Assembly (NCBI GenBank): GCA_020635035.1
Contig: JACKAO010000006.1
Span: 284,307 to 348,306, forward strand
DNA from: Calditrichia bacterium
GTDB taxonomy: Bacteria; Calditrichota; Calditrichia; Calditrichales; J004
DNA length: 64,000 bases
Direction: 5' to 3'
The notes beneath the pieces were generated by a model. It was not told where the DNA came from. It searched no databases and worked only from the letters and a program-made list of their open reading frames with translations. Shown here in pieces: positions 63,532 to 64,000 of the stretch. The first letter of the stretch is position 1. Every line of letters begins with the position of its first letter. Both the position numbers and the translations under genes were made by a program.

Positions 63532-63886
63532 GAAATCATTTTTATCTAAACTTACTAAAACTGCCATAGGAAGCCTAGATGCAATTTATACTTGTGCTTG
63601 TTTTATTTATTGGAACTTGTGAGTAACAGCCCCTTGGAATATGATTTTAATGTTAATAACTTTTATCCATTTTCAGTATATGGCTTTATCAAATGATTAT
63701 TTTTATTACCTTGTTAAACCACTTCAGAACTTTGATAACAATTATTTTAATCGGGAAAACATTGGTATAAAAGTGAAAAAATGATTTATATTTGGCTATA
63801 GCATGTGAAAAATATCATTATATTTCTTTGTAATAGGGTAACATTACTGTATTTGCATTTTCATCTCACAAAAATTGGAGGTAAAA
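63532..63886 (+). other. Long leader before the last gene
   Basis: The stretch is 355 bases of AT-rich DNA. It holds a 15-codon frame (63579-63626, MQFILVLVLFIGTCE) that looks like a short signal peptide and may be chance, and an inverted repeat GTAAT-N8-ATTAC at 63830-63847. I see no other gene or terminator. Confidence 0.35.
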
Positions 63887-64000
63887 ATGAAACAGATTGC
63901 GCTTCTATTATCATTTTTTTTATTTAACAATTTATATTCCCAGGCAAACAACGGGTCTGCCTATGACGATGGCTTTAATGGTTTTTATACTCGTGATACA
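63887..64000 (+). CDS. Secreted protein, N-terminus only (cut by window end)
   Basis: GGAGG lies five bases before ATG 63887. The 38 codons present are a signal peptide (MKQIALLLSFFLFNNLYSQ) followed by ANNGSAYDDGFNGFYTRDT. Too little is present to name a family. It is the likely target of the sigma-54-type promoter upstream, and may be a further exported protein of the polysaccharide locus. Confidence 0.75.
   Translation, partial: MKQIALLLSFFLFNNLYSQANNGSAYDDGFNGFYTRDT

Noticed and set aside
63579..63626. 15-codon frame in the long leader as a regulatory peptide
   Set aside because: No strong ribosome site and no conservation data; kept only as a note in the leader entry.
1..64000. CRISPR arrays, rRNA genes or complete insertion sequences
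   Set aside because: I saw no regularly spaced direct repeats, no rRNA signatures and no intact transposase gene.

Overview
The window looks like a chromosomal segment of an AT-rich, Gram-negative member of the FCB group, most likely Calditrichota or a related lineage (Ignavibacteriota, KSB1, Marinimicrobia). The sequence evidence is: secreted proteins ending in type IX secretion (T9SS) sorting domains with the NYPNPFN motif, a PorV/PorQ-family outer-membrane protein, TonB-dependent uptake, BamD, a type III glutamine synthetase and frequent TTG/GTG starts. Taxonomy is inferred from gene content only; no marker gene search could be run.

Left part (1-34.9 kb), mostly housekeeping. 1-1305: a TetR repressor with a perfect inverted-repeat operator, followed by a LolA-like periplasmic protein cut by the window edge. 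2.9-16.4 kb: a nitrogen-assimilation block with gltD and gltB on the minus strand, divergent from a TorF-like porin, amtB and a P-II gene, then a type III glutamine synthetase flanked by two paralogous Lrp/AsnC regulators, and a malate dehydrogenase. 16.6-22.0 kb: a diguanylate cyclase response regulator, an M28 peptidase, a DtxR/MntR-type regulator, an unknown membrane protein, bamD and nadD. 22.0-25.1 kb: a lone microcompartment vertex protein (EutN/CcmL), an ACT-domain protein, a DUF711 protein and a nitrilase-fold amidase. 25.1-29.4 kb: accB, accC, gcvH and two response regulators. 29.5-34.7 kb: a hydroxyacid dehydrogenase, pdxS, pdxT, cutA, an eIF2B-like protein, an AbrB/PIN pair and a YqeB-like protein, then tRNA-Lys(TTT).

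Right part (35.0-64 kb), accessory. A truncated tyrosine integrase lies directly behind tRNA-Lys, the usual sign of an integrated element. It is followed by a 28-kb same-strand polysaccharide-utilisation locus: a secreted three-repeat carbohydrate-binding protein, a TonB-dependent receptor, a very large secreted T9SS-type protein, a PorV-family protein, a ROK repressor, a Gfo/Idh/MocA oxidoreductase, two different GH20 enzymes, a nucleotidyltransferase fused to a GHMP sugar kinase, a sodium:solute symporter, nagA, an HGSNAT-like membrane protein, nagB, an SGNH esterase with a T9SS tail and a Tat-exported heparinase II/III-type lyase. Together they suggest uptake and breakdown of an N-acetylhexosamine- and uronate-containing glycan. 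No sulfatase, no SusD and no obvious GlcNAc 6-kinase are in the window. The last 600 bases hold a strong sigma-54-type promoter with two helically phased upstream palindromes, ahead of a secreted protein cut by the window end.

The most unusual items are the fused nucleotidyltransferase-sugar kinase, the SusD-less receptor/T9SS/PorV trio, the orphan microcompartment vertex protein beside an ACT protein with a helical N-terminal tag, and the sigma-54 promoter with its paired palindromes.
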